Shown here piece after piece: positions 23,914-35,078 of a DNA stretch of 64,000 nt. A program made the position numbers and the translations under genes. Below the pieces are notes generated by a model, which was given only the letters and a program-made list of their open reading frames with translations, had not been told where the DNA came from and made no database searches. How positions within the stretch are numbered: the first letter of the stretch is position 1; each line of letters opens with the position of its first letter. This DNA is from Lithospermum erythrorhizon (taxonomy: Eukaryota; Streptophyta; Magnoliopsida; Boraginales; Boraginaceae): positions 1 to 64,000 of the forward strand of contig JADFUC010001887.1 in NCBI GenBank assembly GCA_019722365.1, written 5' to 3'.

Positions 23914-25765
23914 ATGGCTTCTTCTGCTATCTCAATCCTTTCTTCTTCACTCAAACTCTCTTCTTCTTCTTCTTCTTCACATCTTTCATCCTCAATTAAT
24001 TCATTTCCATCATTTTTCCTTCATATTTGCAACACCAACAAGTCAACTAAGTCCAAACAATTAATCAGTTCATATTATTTCAGAATGAATCAAAGAAATG
24101 CAAGACTCACTTGTAGAGCAGCTGAGTATAAGTTCCCTGACCCCATTCCAGAATTTGCTGATGCTGTTAGTAATCATAATACCATTCTTTTTTTCTTTTT
24201 CGCATTTAAACTAAACTAAACCGACTCTTATCCCACACTACTTAAATACCAATTCTCCAATTAGCTCTATGTTGATAATTGAATGTTTAGTAATCAAAGT
24301 CTCATTCTTTATAGTTTTTTACAATAACCAACAAAAAAAATTGAGTTTTTTTGTTAATTTAATGTAATTTATGTATAATAATTTTTTGTAGGAGACAGAA
24401 AAGTTCAAGACCCATTTGATTAATAAGCTCTCCAAGAAGGATATTTTTGGAGATTCTATTGAAGATGTGGTTGGTGTTTGCACTGAGGTAAATGCCCTGT
24501 TTCTTTATCAATAAAGATTCAAGCTTTTTTGTTTTCTGTGTATTTTATTCTTTAAAATGCAATTGTGAACTTATGCTTGTATATTGGAGGAGAAGATAAG
24601 TTGATTATGTTTTTAATAATTGGTGTTAGTGTAGCAAGAGTTGAACCCGAGACCTAGTGGAAGCTCGAGTCAGATACCACTAGCCTATTAGCCTATTAAG
24701 CCATCGGTGTGTTAGTTTACATTCTAAGTGTTTAATTATAATAATTTGTACCGTTAAGAATGATATAGTTCTTCTTTAAAGATATCTTGGTGTTTATAAA
24801 TTGATTTTGGCTATAAATTTTGACGCAATGCTGGTTTTGGTTGCTACTTTCTCCAATTGAGCGACCGATACGAGATCAAAGTTATACTAAGGAGCAAGTA
24901 GATAGAAACTTTAGATAAAATATGGTTAGTGAAAGCTTAAGTACACGATTCTTGAACTTGCACGGATTAAATCTATTCATTGCTTGTTTGAGTTGCTTTA
25001 TTAATAGAGATGAATGGTAAGTTGATTAGTTGAGTAACTCGAGTTCCAATGCCGGTTGAAGCAATGCTGGTGGCTTGTTTTAAATTTTGCTCTCATGTTT
25101 GACCCTATACTCTCCACAGTGATTTAGTTTATTTTGTAAGTGGCAAACAGCCACAGTTTCTTGCTCTTGAAAGTCGATAAATGCTGGAACAGTTCTATGT
25201 GAACCAATAAGTAAATTTTTGTTAGTGTGGTGCAAATTCGAGCTTCCCAAAGCTTCGGCTAAGAGGTTTTGTGGTTACTTGCACCGGTTGTTGCTTCTAG
25301 TGACCTTTTTTTTAGAACTCTAAATGTGCCACTTCTGGTACTCACAATTTAGTAAACTGTATATCGGAGCCCTTACCATTTCACTACAATTTAAAAATGT
25401 CATGAACAAAGAACTTAGTCGCATGATCACAATTTAAAAATGTCATATGTAAAATCTTAAGATTACTACATCAGTCAACATATATGTTTTTCGATCCTCT
25501 TTATCCATGAAATACTTTGGTTTAGATGCATTATATGCTGATATGATCGCATTGATATGGTCATTTTTTAAAGATCTTCAATACTTTCTTGCACACGGAA
25601 TATGGGGGTCCTGGAACACTCATGGTTGTTCCATTCATCGACATGGCTGATACTCTAAACGAGAGGGGTCTGCCTGGAGGACCACAAGCTGCACGCGCAG
25701 CAGTAAAATGGGCTCAAAGTCATGTCGACAAGGATTGGAACGAATGGACAACACATAAGAAGTGA
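23914..25765 (+). CDS. PRIN2: PRIN2-like plastid protein (PLASTID REDOX INSENSITIVE 2), three exons
   Basis: Exons 23914-24165, 24392-24487 and 25574-25765 join in phase 0 to encode 179 residues. Residues 1 to about 66 are Ser-rich, poor in acidic residues and look like a chloroplast transit peptide; a TTC/TCT microsatellite encodes the Ser run at about 18-22. The mature part starts around RAAEYKFPDPIPEFA and ends in a conserved block (EYGGPGTLMVVPFIDMADTL, then AAVKWAQSHVDKDW). The family acts in redox-controlled transcription by the plastid-encoded RNA polymerase. Cys67 and Cys114 sit where the Arabidopsis protein has cysteines linked to redox-dependent dimer formation (from memory of the family). 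Start choice: first ATG, good context, followed directly by the transit peptide. The frame is intact. The name rests on recalled similarity of the C-terminal block. Confidence 0.8.
24630..24712 (-). repeat. tRNA-derived SINE-like insert in PRIN2 intron 2
   Basis: On the minus strand an A-box-like TGGCTTAATAGGC (24703-24691) is followed by a B-box-like GGTTCAACTCT (24647-24637). The spacing and the surrounding words (TAGTGGTATCTGACTCGAGC, then CTCGGGTTCAACTC) are those of plant tRNA-derived SINEs. A short duplication, TAGGCTAATAGGCTA, sits near the A box. It is not a tRNA gene, because no cloverleaf acceptor stem is visible. The 3' limit is uncertain. Confidence 0.5.
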
Positions 25766-26297
25766 CTACAACGAGAAGCTTATATCAACTGATCAAACCA
25801 TTTCGGTTTACTAAGTGAAGAAATTATTGGCTGGAGTATGCAACAGGTGATCAATCGATGCGATCGAAGTTTATTTAATCATAGGAGTTGTGAACTATTG
25901 TAATGTGCAAAATTTAAACAATTTCTGTTTTAAGTACACATTATTTAATAGTCCATGTTGTTGACTTTGTGCTGGTCGATTGAGTAAGTCTTCATTTTTT
26001 AAATTATAGCATAATGAATCAGTTTTTTGGCAAATTTACTACCTCCATCCCTTTTTAGTTCGATGAGAATGTGGGCTTGAGTAAAGAAAAAATTAGTAAG
26101 AATTCAATGTCCTCAGAACCTAAAGATTTTTCCTAGGTGAATCGCGATGAATGTTTTAAAATGTTAATTGGATACTATTTTATTTATGAGTTAAATTATA
26201 AGCAAAAATATCATTCATCTACATTACATTATAATTTTGGAATTAATAACATCGAGATGAATCTAAATAAATCATCTAATTTTCGATACAGGAAATG

Positions 26298-26371
26298 GAA
26301 TTATAATAAGGATGAATATAGAAAATATATTGTAGAATTATAATAAGGATGAATATAGGCAATATATACCA
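26298..26371. repeat. 37-bp tandem duplication
   Basis: GAATTATAATAAGGATGAAT and the following bases occur at 26298 and again at 26335 with only small differences. It lies between the PRIN2-like gene and the NOG1 3' end. No gene is seen in it. Confidence 0.75.
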
Positions 26372-26762
26372 TAGTAGTTCAATTAGATCTAAAAATAGGT
26401 AGGAGGATTTGAAGTCTAATTTCAAGATTAAACAAATAAAATTACCACAACTGCATCCAAATAACAAAACTTCGTTCATGCCACTAATAAGAACCAAACA
26501 AATCATTAAATATAAAAGGGACAACACCAATAGTTTAAAGTATCAACTTACCATAAACATGAAAATATTCAAAAGATGCATAAAACAAAACTGTGTTTCA
26601 AGCTATGGCAATATTCTGATGATGAATTCATGATCAAGTTCTTTGAAACACTCCCATCAGCAGGTTGGTGCTATAGCATGAACCAAAAGGTAGAATAGCG
26701 AAGTCGAGAAAGGATTTCACATAGCAACCTCAAGGACATCATTCCATAACTAGAATTGCTTC

Positions 26763-27260
26763 CTGCAATAGTTTGCCAAAGGAATGAAGTCAGAAATCAA
26801 TGAGGGTACGTACATGATATAACTGTTTTGTAAAATGACTGCGCAATTGCGAAATAAGGCTTGATATCAATCCAATTGTCGCTCTTATTTTAGTATTTGC
26901 ATGCATCGAGTAGAAAATAAATAACCAAACTTCAGTAAAACATCAGAACATGTATAAATATAATAAAGGATAAAACAGATAAGCATACACTTACGGTGTA
27001 GTATTTTAAACACCTTTCACTTTTTCATCCTCTTCTACTTCAACTATACTTGATAAATAATAGAAAACACAACAAAAAATTTGATATGAGAATATGCATG
27101 ATTTGATATGATGCCTGAACATGAAGGAAGCACATCTGTGCATATGCCTGAACAAGTGAGAATATGCCTGAACATGATTTGATAAGACCATAAAGCATGG
27201 AGCAAACAAGTGAGTAGTATGTGAGTGAGTACAGCAACAAAAAACAGTAACTTTTCGCAC
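26763..27260 (-). other. Candidate 3' UTR intron of NOG1
   Basis: Just after the NOG1 stop the minus strand reads GGATAAG|GTGCGAAAAG (donor at 27260), and CTATTGCAG|GAAGCAATTC provides an acceptor at 26763. Removing these 498 bp would join the stop region to a less AT-rich downstream exon. The interval contains short repeats of ATGCCTGAACA (27100-27185). This is inferred from splice motifs only. Confidence 0.35.
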
Positions 27261-27270
27261 CTTATCCATA

Positions 27271-29283
27271 TTAGCGCCTCTGGGTCTTTCCAATGCCTCG
27301 TTTGCCAGTCATCAAGTGTTTTGGCCTGGTAGTAGGTATTGTCCTATCCGCCTCTCCCCGACGAGCCTCCTTGTTCCGCTTATTAACAGATTTCTTAGCC
27401 AGATTAATAGCTTTTGATTTCTGCATGGAGTCCTTGAGACCTTCACCAGGGATGACTTCATTAGGAGGCCTAGACTTTGACCTAGAACGTGATCTAGACA
27501 TCAACCGACGTTTCTTATTATCATCGTCTACATCCATGCTGTCATTTTGACCAAGTGATCTCTCCCTCTTACGTCCTCTAGATTTACTACGAGCCCGATT
27601 AATGGCTTCTTTTGGATTGATGCCCAAGGATGATAATTCCCGTCCCATTCTTTGTGTCGTGAATATTCTGGCATTATTAAATTTTCTAGGAACAATTGGA
27701 CGGCTTTCTGCAGTGCTCTTCTTTATTCTGTGCTCTTTAATGAGCATGCTCTTCTTTTTCCTGATTTTAGCCAAATCTGCTTGCTGTTCTGGGGTAAGTT
27801 CAGCACCATCCATCTCAAAATCATCATCTTCCTCTTGTTCTTGACGAAGACCCTCCTCTCTTTCCAGCTCTTCGAGTCTTAGTAAGATATCTGGATCTAT
27901 AAAGTCAGCCACATTGTGACCATCAAGAATTTCAGGCATTATATCTTCTTTCCATTCATCATGAGCTAAGATATAATGCTTCTTCAAGCTGGCCGAGTAT
28001 ACACCAGCACCTCCATTTTCATTCTCCAGATCCCTCTCAAGTTTTCGCTTCTCCCTTTCTGCAGTTGCTTCAGCATTCTTTGCTCTTGCTTCCAAAACAG
28101 CCTGAGGTATGCAAGAAGGTCTATCTTTCTGGTCACGTGGTTTTGGCATGGCTACATGAAACCGATTCAAGCAATCATTCAACTTTTTCGACTTCATTTT
28201 CTGTTCTACTCTTTGATCCAACAGCCTCTCACAAGCTGTATTCTTCACTGCAATTACACCCTCTTCAGTTAAAGTGCTCATAGTCAACAACACACCTTCA
28301 TCATTTGTGGCCTCACCCCCTTGACCTATCACAGTTTTTGTAGCTTCTGCTTTCATCTCCATAACTAGTTTCTTGTCTTCCTCAGACAAACTTTCAAATG
28401 GCTGCAAGTCAGTTTTGTTGCAGACAATGACCAACGGCTTGTTCATAAAAAGTGACTTAATACTGTGGAAAAGAGCTGCCTGTTGCTGAATACTGTAGCC
28501 ACAAGTTCCTGATATATCGAGGAAAAACAACACAGCAGCCCTCAGATGTGCTAAAGCAGTTATACTACACATCTCAATAATGTTGCGATCTTCAAAAGGT
28601 CGGTCCAGAATACCTGGAGTATCAATAACTTGGTACCTCAGGTACTTATAGTCGGTGTGACCAACAAACAGAGACTTAGTTGTGAAAGCATACGGCTGCA
28701 CATCAACATCTGCCCGGGTTATTTTGTTCATGAAAGAGCTCTTGCCAACATTTGGATACCCACAGATCAAGATAGTTCTAGTATTTGGATCAATAGATGG
28801 CAACCTTGCCATATGTTGCCTGATCTGCTCAAGATAGGCCAAACTTGGACCAACACGCTTGATCACAGTACACATTCTTCCAAGAGCAGCGACCTTCAAT
28901 GTTTTGCAACGATATAGTGAATCACCATACTTCAACAGCTTCACATAATCCTTTGAGATCTTACCAATCAGGTTCCTCGCCGTATTAATTTGACCCAGGG
29001 CAAGTTTGTAATGATCTTTATTATACAATACGTGAAGAAGATCACCATAGAAAGGATGGATATCGCCAAGCCTGGGGAATTCCTCAATTATGGTAGAGAG
29101 CTTCTCATGGAAATTTGATTGAGTATACTTCACTTTACGCATGTAAAACTGACGGATTCTGGCAATGGCATAGCCCTTGTGAACTACAGTCGGAGTCTGA
29201 CGTTGAGTTCGAGAAAGTATGATATCAACAAAGTCCTTCCCCGTAGGGACAACTGTAATCTTCTTAAAGTTATACTGCACCAT
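27271..29283 (-). CDS. NOG1: Nucleolar GTP-binding protein 1 (NOG1)
   Basis: A single uninterrupted reading frame of 670 codons, the usual length for plant NOG1. NOG1 is an essential nucleolar/nuclear GTPase that binds pre-60S particles and is needed for their maturation and export. In order: an N-terminal helical domain (about 1-165), a GTPase domain with G1 GYPNVGKS (175-182), G3 DTPG (221-224) and G4 NKTD (289-292), then a charged C-terminal tail with acidic EEDDDFEMD (about 500) and basic KKRR/SRSRSRSKSR stretches that fit nucleolar targeting and rRNA contact. The ATG at 29283-29281 follows an acceptor-like TTTCAG|GTTT at about 29305, pointing to a 5' UTR intron of about 739 bp with a donor (CAG|GTATTA) at 30043. 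No lesion is seen. It is convergent with the PRIN2-like gene. Confidence 0.97.
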   Translation of the reverse strand: MVQYNFKKITVVPTGKDFVDIILSRTQRQTPTVVHKGYAIARIRQFYMRKVKYTQSNFHEKLSTIIEEFPRLGDIHPFYGDLLHVLYNKDHYKLALGQINTARNLIGKISKDYVKLLKYGDSLYRCKTLKVAALGRMCTVIKRVGPSLAYLEQIRQHMARLPSIDPNTRTILICGYPNVGKSSFMNKITRADVDVQPYAFTTKSLFVGHTDYKYLRYQVIDTPGILDRPFEDRNIIEMCSITALAHLRAAVLFFLDISGTCGYSIQQQAALFHSIKSLFMNKPLVIVCNKTDLQPFESLSEEDKKLVMEMKAEATKTVIGQGGEATNDEGVLLTMSTLTEEGVIAVKNTACERLLDQRVEQKMKSKKLNDCLNRFHVAMPKPRDQKDRPSCIPQAVLEARAKNAEATAEREKRKLERDLENENGGAGVYSASLKKHYILAHDEWKEDIMPEILDGHNVADFIDPDILLRLEELEREEGLRQEQEEDDDFEMDGAELTPEQQADLAKIRKKKSMLIKEHRIKKSTAESRPIVPRKFNNARIFTTQRMGRELSSLGINPKEAINRARSKSRGRKRERSLGQNDSMDVDDDNKKRRLMSRSRSRSKSRPPNEVIPGEGLKDSMQKSKAINLAKKSVNKRNKEARRGEADRTIPTTRPKHLMTGKRGIGKTQRR

Positions 29284-29304
29284 CTTGTCAGTTTATATAT
29301 AAAC

Positions 29305-30000
29305 CTGAAATATTATCATTCAACAACCTCAAATTACGAATGCATATGCATTCTAAGCAAAAAGAAGTAAATATATCGCAAACCATCAACTATAGAAAAT
29401 GGACCGGACAATAAATGTTGTGTCAATTAAAACCACACAAAATGGACCGGACAATAATATCGGGATGGAGGTAGCAACAATAGCTAAAAGACACTATACA
29501 GAATACACTATCAGATTCTGATGCTTATATTGAAATCATTCTACGTCGAAGTAGAACAGAACACTTATATGATAAACACGAGCTCTTATATATTTTCCGT
29601 ATCGATTAAGCTAATTAAGGCAATGAAGAACCAACTTACATAGGAAATCATTTCCACTACACATCATACAATATTTTAAGAAAATACTATCTCCATCTAA
29701 CAGAGATTGTCTAATACTTCGTGGACTTAACATAAATTAACTAATACTTCAATCAAAATTTGAATATCTATATTTTGACATGTACCTTCACCAAATTATT
29801 ATACACCATATATAACCAAAAAAAAGTCCAAATTAAAAAAAAAAAAAAAGCCAATCAACAAAATTCCAAACTAGCCAATATTTTTGGGATGTAGGGTGTA
29901 TATTATTTTTTTCAGAATAACTAGAAATATTCAAACAGATAAATCATACAACTAACAATAGCAATATTAAAGTGCATCTATAATTTTTAATGCAATAAAC

Positions 30001-30043
<43 letters not shown>
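29305..30043 (-). other. Candidate 5' UTR intron of NOG1
   Basis: Minus-strand donor CAG|GTATTATT at 30043 and acceptor ATTTCAG|GTTTAT at 29305 bound 739 bp without coding potential. A TTA/TAA microsatellite begins directly at the donor, and a run of about 15 A (plus strand) lies near 29838. Within it, 29441-29475 carries ATGGACCGGACAATA...GGGATGGAGGTAG, a MITE-edge-like sequence. Confidence 0.5.
30001..30042. repeat. (TAA)n microsatellite
   Basis: Fourteen uninterrupted ATA/TAA triplets occur. It abuts the inferred donor of the NOG1 5' UTR intron, so length changes would fall at intron positions immediately after the splice site. Confidence 0.95.
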
Positions 30044-30138
30044 CTGAAAATGTAACAAAAAAGATTGAATCTTTAGCAAATTCAGCAGCACCTGTTAGTG
30101 CTGTAAGAGAGAGAGGGGGGCAAGATACTATGTCGCAT

Positions 30139-30205
30139 GTTTATATATGATGGTTCAAGAAACATGTTTTTTAGGTTTAATTAAATGACCCCAATTACTA
30201 TGGGC
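30139..30205 (-). promoter_or_regulatory. Probable NOG1 core promoter with site II-like element
   Basis: On the minus strand TATATAAAC (about 30147-30139) forms a TATA box, followed by a CT-rich stretch (CCCCCCTCTCTCTC, about 30120-30105) suited to a transcription start. Upstream, TGGGCCCA at about 30199-30206 contains the TGGGCC/T site II core that plant ribosome-biogenesis and cell-proliferation genes often carry as a TCP-binding site. The match to NOG1's role is inference. Confidence 0.45.
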
Positions 30206-30209
30206 CCAG

Positions 30210-30888
30210 AATTGGAAAGTGGGTTGGTGTTATTTTGTTTTTATAAAATTTCAACCCATATTATTTGGATTGTTGGACACCTAGACTAGGCTACTAGGCT
30301 TGTTAACGAGTGGAGTTTGAGCGGTTATAGGGTTATTTGATTGGGTAGATACTTTATCGAGTTGGATAATTACAGATATTAAGATAACGAGTATCGTGTT
30401 ACTTCGAACAAGTTGACCTTCATACAGGTTTCATGTCTAGCATCTTAGATCTAGTATCATGTTACTTTGTTTTTCTGATAGTTACTTGTATTAATATGAA
30501 ACAACAATTCATACATATTATGAAACGTCTTTATATGGCAAAGATCTTTCACGATAGATGGAGTTTTGCTTATCGTAATATGAAAAAACTTAAACTGGAG
30601 ACTAGTAGTTGTAATATCCGTGCAGTGGGTAGAATCCTTTGTGAAAGATGTAAGCTTCATGTGGATCCAAAGAACCCAAACAGTATTCATAACAACAAAT
30701 ATTAATTTATATTTAAAATCACCTTGCTTCCCTGATAAGATATAAGAAGAAACAAAATATGATGGATGCGAGAGAAAGCATGAAAGAAGAGTGACATAAT
30801 TAGAAAAAGAAACTCAAGGTTCTCTTTGGTCGTTGTCGGCAGTCGAAATTTTTCAATGCGGACCGACTATATAAAGGTATTAAATAGT
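30210..30888. other. Intergenic DNA, no recognised gene
   Basis: This contains one 90-codon open stretch from the ATG at 30433 (plus strand), which has no recognisable domain, no intron signals that extend it and a mixed hydrophobic/basic composition. I see no support that it is a gene. Confidence 0.25.
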
Positions 30889-31640
30889 CTAATGGAAGTA
30901 GATGTTTGACATGGCTTGAAGAAAGCCAGTACCTGCTTGAATTGATAGGAGATGTGAATATTTTTGTAATGTAGATAAAAATACGACTAAATATGATGAT
31001 ATCTTTAAAAGAAAATATACTAATAGGAGAAGATCAACGGGGTCGAATTCTAAATCATGCATTGCCAAAGGTACAAGAGTGATTATAATATGAAATAATA
31101 TTTGAAACAGTATAAGAAAAATAGTAAAGATTACCAAAATTATGATAACTCCCTGAAATGTCTTTATTTTTGGAATTGATTGGGGCAATCTTCCAAAGCC
31201 TCTCCTCAGTGCCGTGTATTGAAGTAACATGACTTTATTAATGACTTGTAAAGGAAATGAGTAGTTTTCAAAAAACATTTTCTTTTAGTATAATCAACTG
31301 AAAAAAGAAAGTATTGGCTTTTTCTAAGTTCAATCTAATCTGGATCAAAGGGAAAAAAACCTCCATCAGTGCGCTCTACATATAGTCTAGCCGACACATG
31401 AGAACTAACCAGGTTATCATCGAAGTACATTTCATAGTATGAACTAATTGAGAAACGAAAATATTGGCTTTTCCTAAAATTCCAATCTAATCCTGGATCA
31501 AAGAACTGCACTCCATCAAATGCACCACCATATAGTCTATGACGCGCCTCGGGAGTAACAGTTATTATCAAAACATTCATAGTTGTAACAGTGTGAGAGA
31601 TCCAATGAGTAAGTGACAACAAATTTCTTACCAAAATTTA
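30889..31640 (-). pseudogene. Unrecognised coding-like fragment with internal duplication
   Basis: Two adjoining minus-strand open stretches (31634-31335, 99 codons; 31278-30889, 129 codons) are separated by a stop. The first contains GGAFDGVQFFDPGLDWNF and SISSYYEMYFDDN. Its second half, GGFFPFDP, and the DNA after it repeat the first half imperfectly with a period of about 155 bp; the words GATCCAG(G)ATTAGATTG and AAAAGCCAATA occur in both. The second stretch has one strong hydrophobic segment (VIIILVIFTIFLILFQILFH), likely transmembrane. I do not recognise a family. It could be a decayed gene, a gene piece carried by a transposon, or chance. Confidence 0.35.
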
Positions 31641-32600
31641 AAATTTAAATTCATTTGCCTAAAACAACTAGGGGCCATGATATTAGTAATATGGGGATAT
31701 GATCGAAGATCTTAATATATGTGTGAAGCTAGCAATAAGAAGCTTTGTTAGCGGGTTTATGAGGAATGAATCGCCAATGCGACTCCATATATGATGTTTT
31801 GTTCCGTTAGGAGACATTTAATTATCAAAAGTGAAATTTAAGATTTAATTCTTTTGTCAAATTTCATTTTATTCTCCCTCGGGAATAGGTTCAATCAAAT
31901 CAAAACATGAATCACAGCTATCTGAATAGAAAGACTTATTTATTATCTAAGACATCCTGAAAGATTCTATTTTTCATTTGCGAGGCGACCAAAAATAAGC
32001 TGAAGTATTCGAGTTATTAGCGAGCTATTCATAACGTCCTCGGAGTAATTGTATCTATTTCTATCATATCAAATTGAACATCCTTATTCCCAAATCTATA
32101 ATACTATTATACGAAGCAACGGGTTGAGTATTATCATTAAGGTTGCTAACCTGAGGCTTAACAAACCTTTTTCTTCACAATTTCTTTGCTTTTGAAGGAT
32201 TTGGATCGATTTGGTGGCGATTTTGGTCGAATAAAGCGTTCTTCAATCCTCAAATTATCAAAAATCGGTGGCTCGATCGATAAGTTTCATCAACAAAAGT
32301 AATGTGTGTAGAAGTAGGATTGTATAAAATATTGATTGTTTGATCATCTTTGATGGATTTCTGATGAATTTTTATGGGATTTTCATGATTTTTGGTGTTG
32401 TTTTGATAGAGGTTTTGTGTTGGCTCTATGCCACCTCTCTTCTTTTTCGTTTCTTAGTTGGTGGCGTTTTCCCAAAATTTTTTCCACCCACACATGTTTC
32501 TAGTTCTTGTTTAGGTTGCTGATGCGTTAACAGCATTAGTGATAATTATCCATCATCTTATTAGCTTTCTAAATATATATTATATATCTAAAATTTGTTG
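31641..32600. other. Intergenic DNA, nothing recognised
   Basis: Mixed-composition DNA without coherent frames. The plus-strand open stretch at 32340-32522 is T-rich and hydrophobic and has no family resemblance. Confidence 0.3.
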
Positions 32601-32609
32601 TCGATTTCT

Positions 32610-33430
32610 GTTGACGGGTTCGGTATAGAGTTCAAGCGATATCGAGTCCGACCAGCTAAGCTATGTGGCCGATTAGTGTTGTTACACAGTCAATATCAGA
32701 GGCAAGGACCCGACCGGTCGAAACTCCTATCCCAGGATATTTTTTGGGACGGAACCGGTCCGATAACAAACGGATGGATTTTGGTTCGGGCGGGTCCAAT
32801 CTGAAAATTCAAATAAAAAACCTTAATCGAAGCCAAATCTCCAAATCAAAAGCGTGTGAAAATAAAAAAATTCGTGATTCTGATAGAAATCAAAATCGAA
32901 TTCAAAAAACAAATTGAATTTGAAATAAATATATGGAAAAATCGAATTAAAAGTTAAACATACTAACTCAGATTCAACATATAAATTGCAAACAAACTCC
33001 ATCCAGATCTCTGATTATTAAAAGATGAAGATATAAAAAGAGGGAGGGGAGGCTCAAATTCATCGATTTAAATGTTGCACCGGTGTCTCATTAGGGACTA
33101 GAGAGGAGGTGAAATGAGCAAAAAACCATATGTCCATCTTTCCGTACCTAGCAGCGACCATGAACAAAGGGCGGGATGGGAATGGTGAAGTGATTTAGGG
33201 TAGGGTTTAAATATATATACCCTATACTAAATACTTTCGAACTGAGTCTGGACTTGTTTCAAAAAATAATATGCGGGACCGATCCGTTACAACATCGATG
33301 GATTATTGGGCGGTTACGTTAACAATTATCCGACCCGATGCGGTCGCAAATTGAGCGATGATTGGCGTAATATGAGAGAGAATATCGAGTTATAGTCCAT
33401 TATTGTACTCGAATTGGGTTGCATATGAAA
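32610..33430. mobile_element. hAT-like subterminal repeat relic, left copy
   Basis: The region is dense in GGTCCG/CGGTCC/GGTTCGG words in both orientations (for example CCGACCGGTCGAAACTCC, GAACCGGTCCGATAAC, TTTTGGTTCGGGCGGGTCC), followed by A-rich CAAATCTCCAAATC. Such GC-rich direct and inverted short words in AT-rich DNA are typical of hAT transposon ends. Similar sequence occurs in the same orientation at 41111-41400. No transposase or clean target duplication was found. Confidence 0.35.
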
Positions 33431-34270
33431 TTTTTGTAGGTCAGTCAGCCAATAGGTCCATCTGTTTTTTAATTAAGCAAGTCAACAGTTTTTTCATTCG
33501 TCTTATTGATAATGACAAATCACTTACGGTAAAAGCTACATAAATTAATATTACATAAATTAATAAAACTACAAAATAATAAGTGTCGATTTGACTTGGA
33601 CCAGTTAAAAAATTACAAAAAATTGATAAAATAATAATATAATAAATTTTTCGAGAAATCCTTTTATAATATAGGTCCCAAAAAATCATAAATTAATAAT
33701 TCTTAGAAATTGAAAAAAATAATTATTACAACTTAATAAAAATATGACTCTATAAGAATGAGAGAGTAATATAAATATTGTATTAAATTAAACTTATGAA
33801 CTATGGACATACTATCTCTATATTTATATTTACAATGTGAAATACTTATGGTAATAATACTAAATTAATAATCAAGTAATTACTATAACTAATATGAAAA
33901 TAATTAATACAATTTCCTTGTTATGTATTTCTAATATCTTCGATATCTTTTGGATGATCTGTCTTTCGGATCAATCTCGATAGAATTAGTCGTGCATGTA
34001 CATGTCTTCATATTGTTAAAAAACTCTTTAAATTAATAAATTATTAATTTATCGATAAATTAATAACTCTTTAAATTAACAAATCTGTCGATCTAAAGCT
34101 GATGGTATAGAATTTTACAGTAGTTGGATTTTGAGGCTGAGGGTAGAGATAATTGTTCAAACTATCCAGTCGGCTATCGTATATAATCAAAGGGAATTCA
34201 ACAACTCCAATATGAGATAAAGTAAGAGACATTATCTTCAAAATTGTTCCAATAGAAAAGAATATGATTT

Positions 34271-34389
34271 GAGGGGGATTTATTCAATTAATGGAAATTT
34301 ATTTTTTACATTTACCAAATAACGTGTTAGCTAAATGTTTTTTACTTTGAGGGGATTTATTCAATTAATGGAAATTTATTTTTAACAAG
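34271..34389. repeat. 78-bp-period tandem duplication
   Basis: GAGGGGATTTATTCAATTAA with its downstream bases occurs at 34271 (with one extra G) and 34349. The spacer TTTACCAAATAACGTGTTAG (34311 onwards) recurs at 41498 with one or two changes, linking this site to the other side of the gypsy relic. Confidence 0.75.
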
Positions 34390-34649
34390 AACCACATGTC
34401 AGTGGTTTAAAGACAAATACTTTGTGTTTCTCATTTTGTTATTTGATATTTTTTGTTTTAAAACAGGGGCCGTCTCGTAAATATCGGTAGGTCTTGAGAG
34501 ATAAATAAAGTAGCTTTTTATTAAATTTATTGATAATATATCTTTTGAAGTAATAAAAGCGTAAATGGCAATATAAAATATAAAGTGGTTCATTCAAACA
34601 TCGTTGAATGTTTGTTGCAAAAAATAAGACTTTGTGTACCAGCACCCGA

Positions 34650-34866
34650 CTCGTACGTTTTATTTTTAGTTGTCGTTTTAACAATTTGCACATAGATTAA
34701 AGAAAAAAAATAGTAAAAAGATACATTAAAAAGTATAGAATGATAATGAATTGAAATTATATATTGGTTGGTTGATAATTTGAAGATAAAAAGTAGTAAA
34801 AAATACAACTAAAATATAAAGTATAATTTATTATGTTAAAACAACAATTAAATTAAAAAAAGGAGA
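34650..34866. mobile_element. Stowaway/mariner-like MITE relic
   Basis: It begins TACGTTTTATTTTTAGTTGTCGTTTTAA and ends in AAAACAACAATTAAATT...AAAGGAG, an imperfect inversion of the start. The interior TTGGTTGGTTGATAATTT also occurs in the MITE at 15470-15720, so both belong to one family. The termini are decayed. Confidence 0.4.
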
Positions 34867-35078
34867 TTTTTTATTTTTTTAAAGCGAGCCCCTTAAATTA
34901 AAAAAGATAAATGAGTTTTTCAAAGTTCATAATATTATTTATTTTCAAGACCTTCAAAATAAAGAATATGTTTGCTATTTGGATACGGAATAAATTATTT
35001 TATCGTATTTTTTTTTTTTATAACGAGGAATTTGCATTATTGTCGTTAGTGAGTCCTGGTAGATCTCAGGACTCGATT

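Noticed and set aside
24630..24712. tRNA gene in PRIN2 intron 2
   Set aside because: A- and B-box words are present, but no acceptor stem or anticodon arm can be drawn; a SINE explains it better.
27006..27293. 95-codon minus-strand stretch overlapping the NOG1 end
   Set aside because: Low-complexity, different frame from NOG1, and inside its inferred 3' UTR intron; no domain.
27293..29370. Several plus-strand stretches opposite NOG1
   Set aside because: These are antisense shadows of the conserved NOG1 frame with no family resemblance of their own.
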